A stretch of 64,000 bases of DNA from Bacillota bacterium (GTDB taxonomy: Bacteria > Bacillota > Clostridia > Christensenellales > UMGS416), in assembly GCA_023398815.1 (NCBI GenBank), contig JAEWRW010000053.1, positions 1 to 64,000 of the forward strand, written 5' to 3'. The translations under genes were made by a program, and so were the position numbers. Under the pieces are notes generated by a model. That model was not told the DNA's origin. It made no database searches and was given only the letters and a program-made list of their open reading frames with translations. Position 1 is the first letter of the stretch. Every line of letters begins with the position of its first letter. Positions 15,672 to 24,183 of the stretch are shown here, in pieces.

Positions 15672-15721
15672 GGGCCGGGCGAGCAGGGTCGAACGGTGGC
15701 GCAAGACGCGAAGCACCGCTG

Positions 15722-15750
15722 TTGCCGCCCGCCGCGATTGGCTTTATAAT
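15722..15750 (+). promoter_or_regulatory. Promoter of the SipW-like gene
   Basis: TTGCCG (15722-15727) and TATAAT (15745-15750), spacer 17 bp, about 65 bp before the start codon and back-to-back with the alaS promoter. Confidence 0.75.
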
Positions 15751-15814
15751 GATACTACTGTGTGAAACGCAAAGGATGGGTGGGCAGCGGCGCTGCCCGG
15801 AAGGAGTACGGCCG

Positions 15815-16378
15815 ATGAAGGGGTTCTGGAAGGCACTCACGGTGCTGCTGTTCCTGCTCTGCCTGGTAGGTGGGGGTCTGGTGGCCGCCGACCACTATGG
15901 CACCATCCATTTCGACACCCATCCGCTGCTGTCGGTGTTTGGCTACGGCTGGACGGACATCCCTCTCCAGGTCGGCGTCGTCAACCTGCCCGAGGGCGAT
16001 ATGATGATTGTGCGCTACACCCCGGCCATTCAACCCAGGGTGGGCGATGTGGTGCTGCAGTACAAGTCCGGCTTGTACGGCCAGTGGGCAGCGTGGGTCA
16101 CGTCCATCGGGAGCGATGGCACCCTCCAGCTTGCGCGGGGTGAGGACGTCTCTAGCTCCGCACCCCCGGAGGGTATCCCGGCGGTGTATGTGGCACACAT
16201 CCCGCACTTGGCGTGGGCCATCGGGTGGATGCGCCAGCCCCTGGTGTGGGCGGCGGCCTTCCTGGCGCTGCTGGTGGTCTACCTCGTCTATCGCCTGTGG
16301 CCCGTGCCTTACTACCCCGATGACGACGCGCCGCTCAGCCCCAAGGACGCCGACGTCGAGACCCTGCTGGATCGGTAA
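15815..16378 (+). CDS. Two-helix membrane protein resembling SipW-type signal peptidase I, no serine motif
   Basis: A 187-aa protein with an N-terminal membrane helix (residues 5-25), an extracytoplasmic domain and a second helix (about 137-160). The domain runs PEGDMMIVRYTP, VGDVVLQYKSG, VTSIGSDGTLQLARGED, VYVAHIPHLAWAIGWM. This order copies the SipW/archaeal S26 signal peptidase layout (GD.v.v, vGDvv.y, g....kGD.n, IP..G), but the S-M-x-P catalytic serine box is replaced by LPEGDM. I infer a degenerate signal-peptidase-like protein; this rests on pattern only. ATG 15815 follows AAGGAG. Confidence 0.55.
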   Translation: MKGFWKALTVLLFLLCLVGGGLVAADHYGTIHFDTHPLLSVFGYGWTDIPLQVGVVNLPEGDMMIVRYTPAIQPRVGDVVLQYKSGLYGQWAAWVTSIGSDGTLQLARGEDVSSSAPPEGIPAVYVAHIPHLAWAIGWMRQPLVWAAAFLALLVVYLVYRLWPVPYYPDDDAPLSPKDADVETLLDR

Positions 16379-16388
16379 CTTCAAAACC

Positions 16389-16425
16389 AAACGCCCGCCA
16401 CGATGCACCGTGGCGGGCGTTTTTG
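16389..16425 (+). terminator. Terminator of the SipW-like gene
   Basis: ACGCCCGCCACG-atgcac-CGTGGCGGGCGT followed by TTTTTGT; a perfect 12-bp stem. Confidence 0.9.
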
Positions 16426-16504
16426 TAACTGGTGACCGGGGGTAACGCTGCCGGGCAGCGAAGGGATGACACATACCGTCGTGCCTACACTTTGTGTGCT
16501 GTGA

Positions 16505-16720
16505 CTCATGTAGCCGCCAGCCGGTTATCCGGCGGCGGTACGAAACAGCCAGAGTGGAGCACTCATTCCTCTCGCCCGCAGGCGCGTTCCCCCGGAAAAC
16601 CCTGCACGACCAACGCAAACGAAAGCCGCGCGGCGACATGTGCGGCGCGCGGCAAGGATGCAGTTGTGACGAGCTCTCCCAACTCGCGGCGATCGCGAAG
16701 CGGTCGACGCGAAAGCGAAG
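16505..16720 (-). repeat. R1 structured intergenic repeat, copy a
   Basis: Fills most of the 345-bp gap between converging genes. Read on the minus strand, in order: CGCTTTCGCGTC, GCGATCGCCGCG, the key stem GCCGCGCG / CGCGCGGC around loop CCGCACATGTCGC (16625-16653), CGCCTGCGGGCG, and a last hairpin GCCGCCGG-ATAA-CCGGCTGGCGGC. The same order recurs at 21490, 45742 and 55762 with different stems. No coding frame is convincing. Confidence 0.75.
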
Positions 16721-16723
16721 CGC

Positions 16724-17329
16724 CTAGTAGCCCAGTGAATCGTCTACCAGCAGCACGTGGAACTCCCGCCCACCCGGCGGCTCCATGATGCGCACGAAGG
16801 CCTTGCACATGCGCTGGGGGCTGCGGCAGTCGGTGCAGCGGTTCAGCGTGGCGCAGGGGGTGTCCAGGTTCAGGCGCCGCGCGTTCTGGGGGCAGGCCAC
16901 GGTTTGGATGCGATGGAGTCCCTCGGCTTCGTCGGCAACGATCTTGTTGCGCCCAACGATGACGATGACCTTCTTGGGGCCATAGAGGAGGGTACCGGTG
17001 CGGTTGGACTTTCCGTCCATGTACAGCAGCTCTCCGTTGGCGGTCACGCCATTGGCGCTGGCCAGGTAGAAGTCCGCCTTGTGGGCCAGCTCCTGAGCGA
17101 CCTCGCGCTTTTCCACCGGCATGAGCCAGTGCCAATAGACCGTGCGGCCTTCCTCAGCCAGGGTCTCGTGCAGGCCCATGGTCAGTATGGTCATGGAGCC
17201 GCCAACACCCACCGTGGCGTGCTCGGGAATCAGGCGCAGAACCTCTGCGCGGGCTTTCGCGGCGGAGGACAGCACCTGGGCATGAAAGCCGTGACTGTTC
17301 AACTTTTCCGCGACGGAATTGAGATCCAT
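16724..17329 (-). CDS. LUD domain protein (lactate utilisation LutC/YkgG-like)
   Basis: A 201-aa LUD (DUF162) protein. Features are TVGVGGSMTILTMGLHETL, an early Gly-rich loop that fits nucleotide or substrate binding, the tract DFYLASANGVTANGELLYMDG that is typical of this family, and GPKKVIVIVGRNKIV. The C-terminal part has CATLNRCTDCRSPQRMC, four Cys that may bind a metal. LUD proteins take part in lactate oxidation or have unknown roles in clostridia. Here it stands alone without lutA or lutB. ATG 17329 has GAGGGAG just before it. It is followed in sense by repeat R1a. Confidence 0.85.
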   Translation of the reverse strand: MDLNSVAEKLNSHGFHAQVLSSAAKARAEVLRLIPEHATVGVGGSMTILTMGLHETLAEEGRTVYWHWLMPVEKREVAQELAHKADFYLASANGVTANGELLYMDGKSNRTGTLLYGPKKVIVIVGRNKIVADEAEGLHRIQTVACPQNARRLNLDTPCATLNRCTDCRSPQRMCKAFVRIMEPPGGREFHVLLVDDSLGY

Positions 17330-17495
17330 GTTCTCTCCCTCTCGTCCTTTGCAATTTTGCAATAGTACATATTATATACCGGGTTTGTGGTTTTGTTTAT
17401 AGCACAATTGCAAAGAAAAATGAACACAATGTTAATTATTTGTTACAAGAGCCGGGCGGGGCAGGCACCCCAACGCATGGGTCGGGCCGGCATCC

Positions 17496-17524
17496 TTGCA
17501 ATTTGCCGGGGCTTTCGCTATCAT
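17496..17524 (+). promoter_or_regulatory. Promoter of lepA
   Basis: TTGCAA (17496-17501) and TATCAT (17519-17524), spacer 17 bp, about 40 bp before the start codon. Confidence 0.65.
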
Positions 17525-17562
17525 AGTACAGATACCACCCCGACAGACGAGAGGATGAGACC

Positions 17563-19368
17563 ATGCCCGCCAGGCAAGAACGGATTCGTAATTTCTGCAT
17601 CATCGCCCACATCGACCACGGCAAGTCCACGCTGGCTGACCGCCTGTTGGAGGTCACCGGCGCGGTGGCCAAGCGCGACCTGGAGGACCAGATGCTGGAC
17701 ACCATGGACCTGGAGCGTGAGCGTGGCATCACCATCAAGGCCCAGGCCGTGCGCATGCACTATCGCGCCCAGGACGGTGAGGAGTACGAGCTCAACCTCA
17801 TCGACACCCCCGGACACGTGGACTTCAGCTATGAGGTCTCGCGGTCGCTGGCCGCCTGCGAGGGCGCGATCCTGGTGGTGGATGCCACCCAGGGCATTGA
17901 GGCCCAGACACTGGCTAACGTCTACATGGCGCTGGAGCACAACCTGGAGATCATCCCCGTCATCAACAAGATCGACCTGCCCAGCGCCGATGTGGAGGCT
18001 GTGCGGCGGGAGATTGAGGACATCATCGGCCTGGACGCTGCGGACGCGCCAGCCATCTCCGCCAAGGAGGGGCTGAACATCGCCGCCGTGCTCGAGCAGG
18101 TGGTGAAGCTGGTGCCCCCGCCCAAAGGCCGGGAAGGGGAACCGCTGCAGGCGCTCATCTTCGATTCCCTCTACGACAACTACAAGGGCGCCATCTGCTT
18201 TGTGCGGGTGGTGGATGGTGTGGTGCGCCCCGGCGACCGCATCCGCATGATGAGCAAAGGCGCGGAGTTTGACGTGACCGAGGTGGGCATGCTGCGGCCC
18301 AAGCTTGTCAACACCGAAGCGCTCTACGCCGGTGAGGTGGGTTTCATCGCCGCGTCCATCAAGAATGTGGCCGACACCCGGGTGGGTGACACCATCACCG
18401 ATGCCAACCGACCGGCCCCCGCGCCGTTGCCCGGCTACCGTGACGCCATCCCTATGGTGTACTGCGGCATCTACCCGGCCGATGGAGCGCACTACGACGA
18501 TGTGCGCGACGCGCTGGAAAAGCTGCGCCTCAACGACGCCTCGTTCCTCTTCGAGCCGGAGACTTCGGTGGCGCTGGGGTTTGGCTTCCGGTGCGGGTTC
18601 CTGGGGCTTCTCCATATGGAGATCATCCAGCAGCGGTTGGAACGGGAGTTTGACCTCGACCTCGTGACGACCGCGCCCAACGTGGTGTACCGCGTGGTGA
18701 AGCTGGATGGCACCGAGATTATGGTGGACAACCCCAGCAAGCTGCCCAACCCCTCGGAGATCGACCACATGGAGGAGCCGATCACCGAGGCGCATATCAT
18801 CACCCCCACGGAGTTTGTGGGCGCGGTGATGGAGCTGTGCCAGGACAAGCGCGGCATTTTTGTGGAGATGAAGTACCTGGAGGCCACACGCGTCCAGATC
18901 CAGTACACCCTGCCATTGAATGAGATCATCTACGACTTTTTCGACGCGTTGAAGTCCCGCACGCGGGGCTACGCGTCCTTCGATTATGAGATCAAGGGCT
19001 ATGAGACCAGCGACCTGGTGAAGCTCGACATCCTGCTCAACGCGGAGATTTGCGACGCCCTGTCGATCATCACCCACAGCAGCAAGGCCTACGCCCGGGG
19101 CCGCTCCATTGCGGAGAAGCTCAAGGAGGCCATTCCGCGCCAGCAGTTTGAGATTCCCATCCAGGCGGCCATCGGCGGCAAAATCATCGCCCGCGAGACG
19201 GTCAAGGCCTTCCGCAAGGACGTGCTGGCCAAGTGCTACGGCGGCGACATCACCCGCAAGAAGAAACTGCTGGAGAAGCAGAAGGAAGGCAAGCGCCGCA
19301 TGCGGCAGGTCGGCTCGGTGGAGGTTCCCTCCGAAGCCTTCATGAGCGTGCTGAAGCTGGACGAGTAA
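17563..19368 (+). CDS. lepA: Elongation factor 4 (LepA)
   Basis: A 601-aa translational GTPase that acts on the ribosome during elongation or initiation. G motifs are AHIDHGKSTL (G1), RGITIK (G2), DTPGHVDF (G3), NKIDLP (G4) and SAKEG (G5). The LepA-specific C-terminal domain is present (RGYASFDYEIKGY, KLDILLN, IPRQQFEIPIQAAIGGKIIA, RKDVLAKCYGGDI) and contains the Lys-rich TRKKKLLEKQKEGKRRM tract. Length equals the family norm. ATG 17563 is preceded by GAGAGGATG. hemW follows 145 bp downstream, a common firmicute order. Confidence 0.97.
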   Translation: MPARQERIRNFCIIAHIDHGKSTLADRLLEVTGAVAKRDLEDQMLDTMDLERERGITIKAQAVRMHYRAQDGEEYELNLIDTPGHVDFSYEVSRSLAACEGAILVVDATQGIEAQTLANVYMALEHNLEIIPVINKIDLPSADVEAVRREIEDIIGLDAADAPAISAKEGLNIAAVLEQVVKLVPPPKGREGEPLQALIFDSLYDNYKGAICFVRVVDGVVRPGDRIRMMSKGAEFDVTEVGMLRPKLVNTEALYAGEVGFIAASIKNVADTRVGDTITDANRPAPAPLPGYRDAIPMVYCGIYPADGAHYDDVRDALEKLRLNDASFLFEPETSVALGFGFRCGFLGLLHMEIIQQRLEREFDLDLVTTAPNVVYRVVKLDGTEIMVDNPSKLPNPSEIDHMEEPITEAHIITPTEFVGAVMELCQDKRGIFVEMKYLEATRVQIQYTLPLNEIIYDFFDALKSRTRGYASFDYEIKGYETSDLVKLDILLNAEICDALSIITHSSKAYARGRSIAEKLKEAIPRQQFEIPIQAAIGGKIIARETVKAFRKDVLAKCYGGDITRKKKLLEKQKEGKRRMRQVGSVEVPSEAFMSVLKLDE

Positions 19369-19513
19369 CCCGCGCGGACGTAAAGTGCACCGCTCGGTGA
19401 GTTGGCTGTGGTGAAGGGCTGACGCTCCCATTTCTCAACCGCTTTTTGTTTGAACCACTCTGCGACGTGCGGCCATGGGCCTGATGGCTGTGGCCGGATT
19501 GGTGTGTGATGCA

Positions 19514-20644
19514 ATGCCCGGACTCTACGTCCACATCCCTTTTTGTGAGCGAAAATGCGCCTATTGCGACTTCCCCTCCTGGGCCGGTCGGCAGGCGGAC
19601 GCCGCGCGTTACCTCATGGCCCTGACGCGGGAGGCCGCGCTGTGGCGGCAAGAGCGCGGCCCTATGGCCTTCGACACGGTGTATGTGGGCGGCGGCACAC
19701 CGTCGCTGCTGCCGGCAGGTGCGCTGGAGGGGCTTTTTGATGCCCTGCGAGATACCTTCGATTTGACCGGCGTCACCGAGTTCACCGTGGAGGCTAACCC
19801 CGGCACGGTGGACGCGGCGAAATTGGCCAGCCTACGGCGGGCTGGGGCCAACCGGTTGTCCTTTGGCGTGCAGGCGGCACAGGACGAGTTGCTCCGGCGC
19901 ATTGGGCGTATTCACACCTGGGCACAGTTTGTGGCGGCGGTGGGGCTGGCCCGTGCGGCGGGCTTCACCAACCTGAGCGGCGACATGATGACGGGCCTGC
20001 CGGGGCAGACGGCCGACGATGCCGCCGACACCGCCAAGCGCTTGGCGGCGCTGGGGTTGAGCCATGTGTCCTGCTATGGCCTGACGTTGGAGGAGGGCAC
20101 GCCGCTGGCCCGCGCCGTGGAGGAGGGGCGGGAGACCGTGCCCGACGACGACGCCGAGCGCGACAGCTTCCACCGGGCCAAGGCGGTGCTGCTGGGATAT
20201 GGGTTTGAACGCTATGAGATCTCCAACTTCGCCAAGCCGGCCCAGGCCTGCCGGCACAACCTCAACTATTGGGCCAGGGGTGACTACCTGGGCCTGGGCT
20301 GCGGGGCGGCGTCCCACTTCGCCGGTTGGCGGCGCGAGAATACCGCTTCGCTGGACGATTACCTTACTGCGGTGGGGCAGGATCGCCTGCCACCGGGGGA
20401 GGAACACCGCCTCAGCCGGGACGAACAGCTCTTTGAGACGGTGATGCTGGCGCTGCGCACCAGCGCCGGCTTGTCAGAAAAGAGCATTTTGTCGGCTTTT
20501 GGGTTGGATTTTTATGCAAAGTGGCGAAGTTCGATTGACAAGCTTGTAGCGCAGGGCTTATTGTATAGACAGAATGGGGCAATCGCCCTAACTGAGCGGG
20601 GAATGGACCTGCAGAACACCGTTTTGATGGAGTTCATGGGGTAG
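19514..20644 (+). CDS. hemW: Radical SAM haem chaperone HemW
   Basis: A 376-aa radical SAM protein formerly called coproporphyrinogen III oxidase-like; HemW binds haem and delivers it to target enzymes. The cluster motif is CERKCAYCDF (CxxxCxxC, residues 11-18). Next come VYVGGGTPSLL, FTVEANPGT, RLSFGVQA, DMMTGLPGQT, the HemW-type YEISNFAKP and CRHNLNYW. ATG 19514 gives the family N-terminus MPGLYVHIPFC; the ribosome site is weak. Its last 110 bp carry the probable promoter and operator of the downstream regulator. Confidence 0.95.
   Translation: MPGLYVHIPFCERKCAYCDFPSWAGRQADAARYLMALTREAALWRQERGPMAFDTVYVGGGTPSLLPAGALEGLFDALRDTFDLTGVTEFTVEANPGTVDAAKLASLRRAGANRLSFGVQAAQDELLRRIGRIHTWAQFVAAVGLARAAGFTNLSGDMMTGLPGQTADDAADTAKRLAALGLSHVSCYGLTLEEGTPLARAVEEGRETVPDDDAERDSFHRAKAVLLGYGFERYEISNFAKPAQACRHNLNYWARGDYLGLGCGAASHFAGWRRENTASLDDYLTAVGQDRLPPGEEHRLSRDEQLFETVMLALRTSAGLSEKSILSAFGLDFYAKWRSSIDKLVAQGLLYRQNGAIALTERGMDLQNTVLMEFMG
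20535..20572 (+). promoter_or_regulatory. Probable promoter and operator of the GntR regulator, inside hemW
   Basis: TTGACA at 20535-20540 and TATTGT at 20559-20564 with an 18-bp spacer. Overlapping the -10 is TTGTATAGACAG (20561-20572), a near-palindrome of the GntR/HutC operator type (GT-N-TA-N-AC core). Related sites occur at 25661-25692. This suggests self-regulation of the gene at 20655. Confidence 0.6.
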
Positions 20645-20654
20645 GAGGGGTCAA

Positions 20655-21341
20655 ATGCGAAGTCGTGAGATCATACAGGATATGATCGAGGGCATCCTGT
20701 CCGGCGAGATTGAGCGGGATTCCAAACTCCCCTCCGAAGCCAAACTCTCTGAGCAATACGAGTGCAACCGCCACACCTTGCGCAAGGCCATCGATTATCT
20801 CATCGAGCGGGGCTATGTGCGCAAGACTCATTCGGGCCACGCCTATGTCAACCACGACCCGTCCAAGTATTCGTTGAAGCTGGGCTCGCTTTACGACCTT
20901 TTCTCCGCGCGGGACATCAAAACCGAGGTACTGCAGTTTGAAAAGCAGACCCCGACGGCGGAAATCGCCGCGAAGCTGCGCATCAAGCCGGACGAAAAGA
21001 TCTGGAGCATCGTGCGGGTGCGCTGGGCAATGGGCAAGCCCCATCACATTGAGTATACCAGTATGCCGGTCAACCTTTTCCCCAACCTGACGGCCAAGGA
21101 CTGTGAGGCCAGTCTGCTCGCCTACATCGAATACGAGATGGAAATGGAGATCAGCCACGGCATCAAGACCATCCGCGCGGCGACCGTTCCCTCCTACGCG
21201 GCGGAGGCGCTCCACCTCAATGTGGGCGACCTGGTGCTGCAGGTGGAGAATGTGGGCTACCTCACCAATGGCCGCATCTACGAGGTATCGACCAACCTGC
21301 ACTGCAACGACGAGGGGATCATCTACTACGCTAGGCGGTAA
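20655..21341 (+). CDS. GntR-family regulator, HutC/UTRA subfamily
   Basis: A 228-aa transcription factor. Residues 1-65 form the GntR winged helix (REIIQDMIEGILSGEI, KLPSEAKLSEQYECNRHTLR, LIERGYVRKTHSGHAYV). Residues about 80-225 form the UTRA ligand domain, which usually binds a sugar or sugar phosphate; HIEYTSMPVNLFPNL is the usual E-x-x-Y-x-P segment. A TreR-like C-terminus (DEGIIYYARR) suits a phosphosugar effector. ATG follows GGAGGGGTCAA and lies 10 bp after hemW. Likely targets are its own promoter and the GH1 operon at 21.7-25.6 kb, judged from shared operator-like sites. Confidence 0.9.
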   Translation: MRSREIIQDMIEGILSGEIERDSKLPSEAKLSEQYECNRHTLRKAIDYLIERGYVRKTHSGHAYVNHDPSKYSLKLGSLYDLFSARDIKTEVLQFEKQTPTAEIAAKLRIKPDEKIWSIVRVRWAMGKPHHIEYTSMPVNLFPNLTAKDCEASLLAYIEYEMEMEISHGIKTIRAATVPSYAAEALHLNVGDLVLQVENVGYLTNGRIYEVSTNLHCNDEGIIYYARR

Positions 21342-21377
21342 GATATTCACAAAACCGCATATTCATGCAATGAGATA

Positions 21378-21405
21378 AACGCCCCGCGCACGCGGGGCGT
21401 TGTTG
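21378..21405 (+). terminator. Terminator of the GntR gene
   Basis: AACGCCCCGCG-ca-CGCGGGGCGTT followed by GTTGTG. The stem is strong but the T-tract is poor. Confidence 0.7.
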
Positions 21406-21489
21406 TGTGGTATGGAGTCGTGCACTCTACGGCCATATTAAGAATGCCGTATGATCGGGGCTTATCAGTTACCTTCCAAGTTGGCATGT

Positions 21490-21722
21490 AGGAGAAATTA
21501 CGAGCCGACCGACGGTTCATCCGGCGGGAGGACCCCAAACGCTGACGCAAGAGCGAATCCGTTTCCTCCGCCCGCAGGCGACGTCTCCCTATGAAAACCT
21601 CGCATGAGTTTCGTGATTTGATATCATCCGGCGACCTGTGCGGCGGATGATGCAAGGTAACCCAGCACAAGCAGTCTAGATCGCGGCTGTCGCCGCAGCG
21701 CCAGACGCGAAAGGCCGCCGCA
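21490..21722 (-). repeat. R1 structured intergenic repeat, copy b
   Basis: Lies in the 390-bp gap between the converging GntR and ROK genes. On the minus strand: CTTTCGCGTCTGGC, GCTGCGGCGACAGCCGCG, key stem ATCATCCG / CGGATGAT around loop CCGCACAGGTCGC (21623-21651), CGCCTGCGGGCG, then a CCCGCCGG-atga-ACCGTCGG hairpin. It begins about 10 bp after the ROK stop codon in the same direction, right after a GGCCGCCTTGCGGCGGCC hairpin. Confidence 0.78.
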
Positions 21723-21731
21723 AGGCGGCCG

Positions 21732-22613
21732 TCAAATGGTGTGCTGCTGGCGCAGGTGGTACACCGCGCCGATGATGTTGGCGCTGTTGCGGTGGCGGCA
21801 GCGGGTGACGCGGGGCAGCAGGGGGCCGCCTTGGGCTGCCTGCAGCTCACGGAGCCGCCGCTCCACCTCGGGGATCAGCAGCTCCCACTCCGATACGCCG
21901 CCGCCCAGCAGGAAGAGCTCGGGGTCAACGGTGTACTGCAGAATGGTGATGGTGTTGGCCAGCGTATCCAGGAACCGGTCGTACACCGCGCGCGCGTCGG
22001 GGTCGGTGGCACGATTCTCATACATCTGGGGGATGGTGAGGAAACGCCCGGTGCGTTCGCGGTACTGCTGCTCCACACTGACCGGCGCAATGTGATAGGA
22101 GAAGCTGTGGTCGCCGGGCTCGGCGGTGCGGAAGGCGTAGCCGGTGTCGCCGCCCTGGGTGTGGGCGCCGTGGTGCACCCGGCCATCCAGCAGGATGCAG
22201 CCACCCAACCCCGAGCCCAGCACCAGCGTCATGGCCGTGCGGCAGCCCTGGGCGTTGCCCACCCAATACTCGCCAAGGGCGGCGCAGTTGGCGTCCTGCT
22301 CCAGGCTCACGGGTACACCAAGGCGGGCCGAGAAATCGAAGAAGCACCGGCCGAAGATGTAGGCCACCGTGGGCGCGGGGATGCCGGAGATGATGCCGGT
22401 GACCGAATCGGCGGTGCCGGGGGTGGCAAAGCCCACGCCGGCGATGGGCGTCTGGGCCGAAGCCTCACGGAAGAGGGCCTCAATCGTGTCCCCCATGGCG
22501 TCCCAGTCGGCAGGCAGGGGCAGTTTGCGGCGGCTTTGCAGTACGCCGTTCTCATCCACCACGCCCACCTTGATGCTGGTGCCGCCAATGTCGATGCCAA
22601 GATAGTGCTTCAA
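21732..22613 (-). CDS. ROK-family sugar kinase
   Basis: A 293-aa protein of the ROK family. The ATP site is LGIDIGGTSIKVGVVD; catalytic Asp lies in LEQDANCAALGE; GSGLGGCILLDG and HHGAHTQGGDTGY follow. The usual ROK zinc motif CxCGxxGC is missing, as in some glucose- and allose-type kinases without zinc. It is the last gene of the GH1 operon and probably phosphorylates the released hexose. TTG 22613 is preferred, with GGTGGAGG 5 bases away; GTG 22625 lacks a ribosome site. Repeat R1b follows it. Confidence 0.85.
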   Translation of the reverse strand: MKHYLGIDIGGTSIKVGVVDENGVLQSRRKLPLPADWDAMGDTIEALFREASAQTPIAGVGFATPGTADSVTGIISGIPAPTVAYIFGRCFFDFSARLGVPVSLEQDANCAALGEYWVGNAQGCRTAMTLVLGSGLGGCILLDGRVHHGAHTQGGDTGYAFRTAEPGDHSFSYHIAPVSVEQQYRERTGRFLTIPQMYENRATDPDARAVYDRFLDTLANTITILQYTVDPELFLLGGGVSEWELLIPEVERRLRELQAAQGGPLLPRVTRCRHRNSANIIGAVYHLRQQHTI

Positions 22614-22630
22614 CGCAACCTCCACCGGTC

Positions 22631-23281
22631 TTACCGGCCCTTCATCCGCCGCAGAATGGTGTCGTAGCCTTCCTGCTTGCCAAAGAGCGCCGCCGTGCCC
22701 AGCACGAAGCGGTCGGCCCCCAGGGCCGAGAGTTCAGCGACTTTCTGCTCGCTCATCGCGCCGTCCAGTTCAATCTCGAAGGACAGGCCACGGGCGCGGC
22801 GCATCTCGGCCAGGGCGGCGACTTTTCGCGTGCAGTAGTCGATGTAGGCCTGCCCGGCAAAGCCAGGGTTCACCGTCATCAGCAGTACGAAGTCGCAGTT
22901 GGCAATGACGTCCTCCAGCACCGAGAGGGGGGTGCCGGGGTTGAGGGCCACGCCGGCCTCGATGCCTTTTGCCTTGAGGCCAGTCAGAATCCGGTCGATG
23001 TGGCGGGACGACTCCCAGTGCACGGAGATGCTCTGCACCCCCAGCTCGGCGAAGCGAACGGCTTGCACGTCGCTGTCGGCCACCATGAGGTGGGCCATCA
23101 GCGGCAGCTTGGCCACCCGCCGCAGGGCCTGAATGTCACTGACGCCCAGGGCGAAGTTGGGCACGAAGCTGCCGTCCATGATGTCGATGTGAAAGCCGTC
23201 GGCTCCGCCGGCCTCCAGGGCGGCGATTTCGTCGCGGAAGTCCTCCAGCCGGACGCACATGACCGAGGGAAGAAGTTTCAT
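22631..23281 (-). CDS. Ribulose-/allulose-phosphate 3-epimerase family protein
   Basis: A 216-aa TIM-barrel epimerase. The catalytic motifs are HIDIMDGSFVPNF, HLMV, MTVNPGFAGQ and ELDGAMS. The opening LLPSVMCVRLEDF, with Met-Cys after PS, is closer to D-allulose-6-phosphate 3-epimerase (AlsE) than to housekeeping Rpe. Together with a ROK kinase next door it could serve D-allose or a similar hexose; this substrate is an inference. Its start overlaps the upstream manA stop by 4 bp, showing translational coupling. Confidence 0.85.
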   Translation of the reverse strand: MKLLPSVMCVRLEDFRDEIAALEAGGADGFHIDIMDGSFVPNFALGVSDIQALRRVAKLPLMAHLMVADSDVQAVRFAELGVQSISVHWESSRHIDRILTGLKAKGIEAGVALNPGTPLSVLEDVIANCDFVLLMTVNPGFAGQAYIDYCTRKVAALAEMRRARGLSFEIELDGAMSEQKVAELSALGADRFVLGTAALFGKQEGYDTILRRMKGR

Positions 23282-24180
23282 TGGGCACTCTCCTTTGCGG
23301 TGGCGATGACACAGTCAGCCTGGCCGGCAAACTCCACCAGCTCCCCGGGCAGGGCGATGACGCTCATGCCGGGTGTGACGGCCTGGCCGTCAATGGTGAG
23401 GCTGCCGCCCAGCACGGTGATGCAGGCAAACACGGCGCTCTCGTTGCGCCAGGGGGCGGCAAGCGTGGTGCGCACCACGGTGTAATAGGGTTCGGCGAAG
23501 GCATGGCCGGGGGTGCCGGGCACGCTGCGGGCCGTGAGGGACGGGTCGATAACGGCCAGCGCCTGGCTCTGGTGCAGCGGCCGGCGGTTGCCCTGGGCGT
23601 CCGCCCGGTCGTAGTCGTAGAAGCGGTAGGTGATGTCGGTGGATTGCTGAATCTCATAGACCAGGGAGCCCGCTGTCAGCGCGTGGATGGCACCGGCCCG
23701 CACAAACACGTAGTCGTCGCGGTTCACGGGCAGGTTGCCCACAACGTCCATCACGCGGTGCTCCGCCACTGCAGTGGCGATTTCCTCCACCGTCGCGGCG
23801 GGGGTGCCCATGTAGATGCTGCCGGAGGCCGGCGGCTCCAGGAAGTACCAAGACTCGCTCTTACCATAGGGCAGGCACAGGTGGGCCTGGGCGTAGGCGT
23901 CGGTGGGGTGCACCTGGATGCTCAGGTTCTGGCAGGCGTCCACAAAGCCGATGAGCAGCGGGAACTCCCCCTGCCAGCCGAAAGCGGTGGGGTTCGATAC
24001 GTAGACTTCGCGCAGTGTCTGCCCGTCGTGGGGCCCGCCCACCACGCGGTTGGAGTAGCTGGCCTGGGCGGCCACGGTGTACAGCTGACCGATGCGCCCC
24101 ATGGCGCGGTCGCCGCCGAAGGCATACAAACGGGTGGAGCCCCAGATGGTCTCCACCGAAAGGGGTTGCAACACTAGCAT
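23278..24180 (-). CDS. manA: Mannose-6-phosphate isomerase, class I (short form)
   Basis: A 300-aa cupin enzyme that interconverts mannose 6-phosphate and fructose 6-phosphate. The zinc-site motifs SIQVHPTDAYA and GKSESWYFLEP are present, plus the substrate-site segment QQSTDITYRFYDYDR, as in Bacillus-type short PMIs. The GAIHALTAGSLVYEIQ stretch provides the late His and Glu. It lies 3 bp after the GH1 gene and overlaps the epimerase gene. In the operon it would feed hexose phosphates to glycolysis. Confidence 0.92.
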   Translation of the reverse strand: MLVLQPLSVETIWGSTRLYAFGGDRAMGRIGQLYTVAAQASYSNRVVGGPHDGQTLREVYVSNPTAFGWQGEFPLLIGFVDACQNLSIQVHPTDAYAQAHLCLPYGKSESWYFLEPPASGSIYMGTPAATVEEIATAVAEHRVMDVVGNLPVNRDDYVFVRAGAIHALTAGSLVYEIQQSTDITYRFYDYDRADAQGNRRPLHQSQALAVIDPSLTARSVPGTPGHAFAEPYYTVVRTTLAAPWRNESAVFACITVLGGSLTIDGQAVTPGMSVIALPGELVEFAGQADCVIATAKESAQ

Positions 24181-24183
24181 GGT

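Noticed and set aside
17521..19431. A 636-codon minus-strand frame opposite lepA.
   Set aside because: Shadow frame of a GC-rich gene; no motif, no ribosome site.
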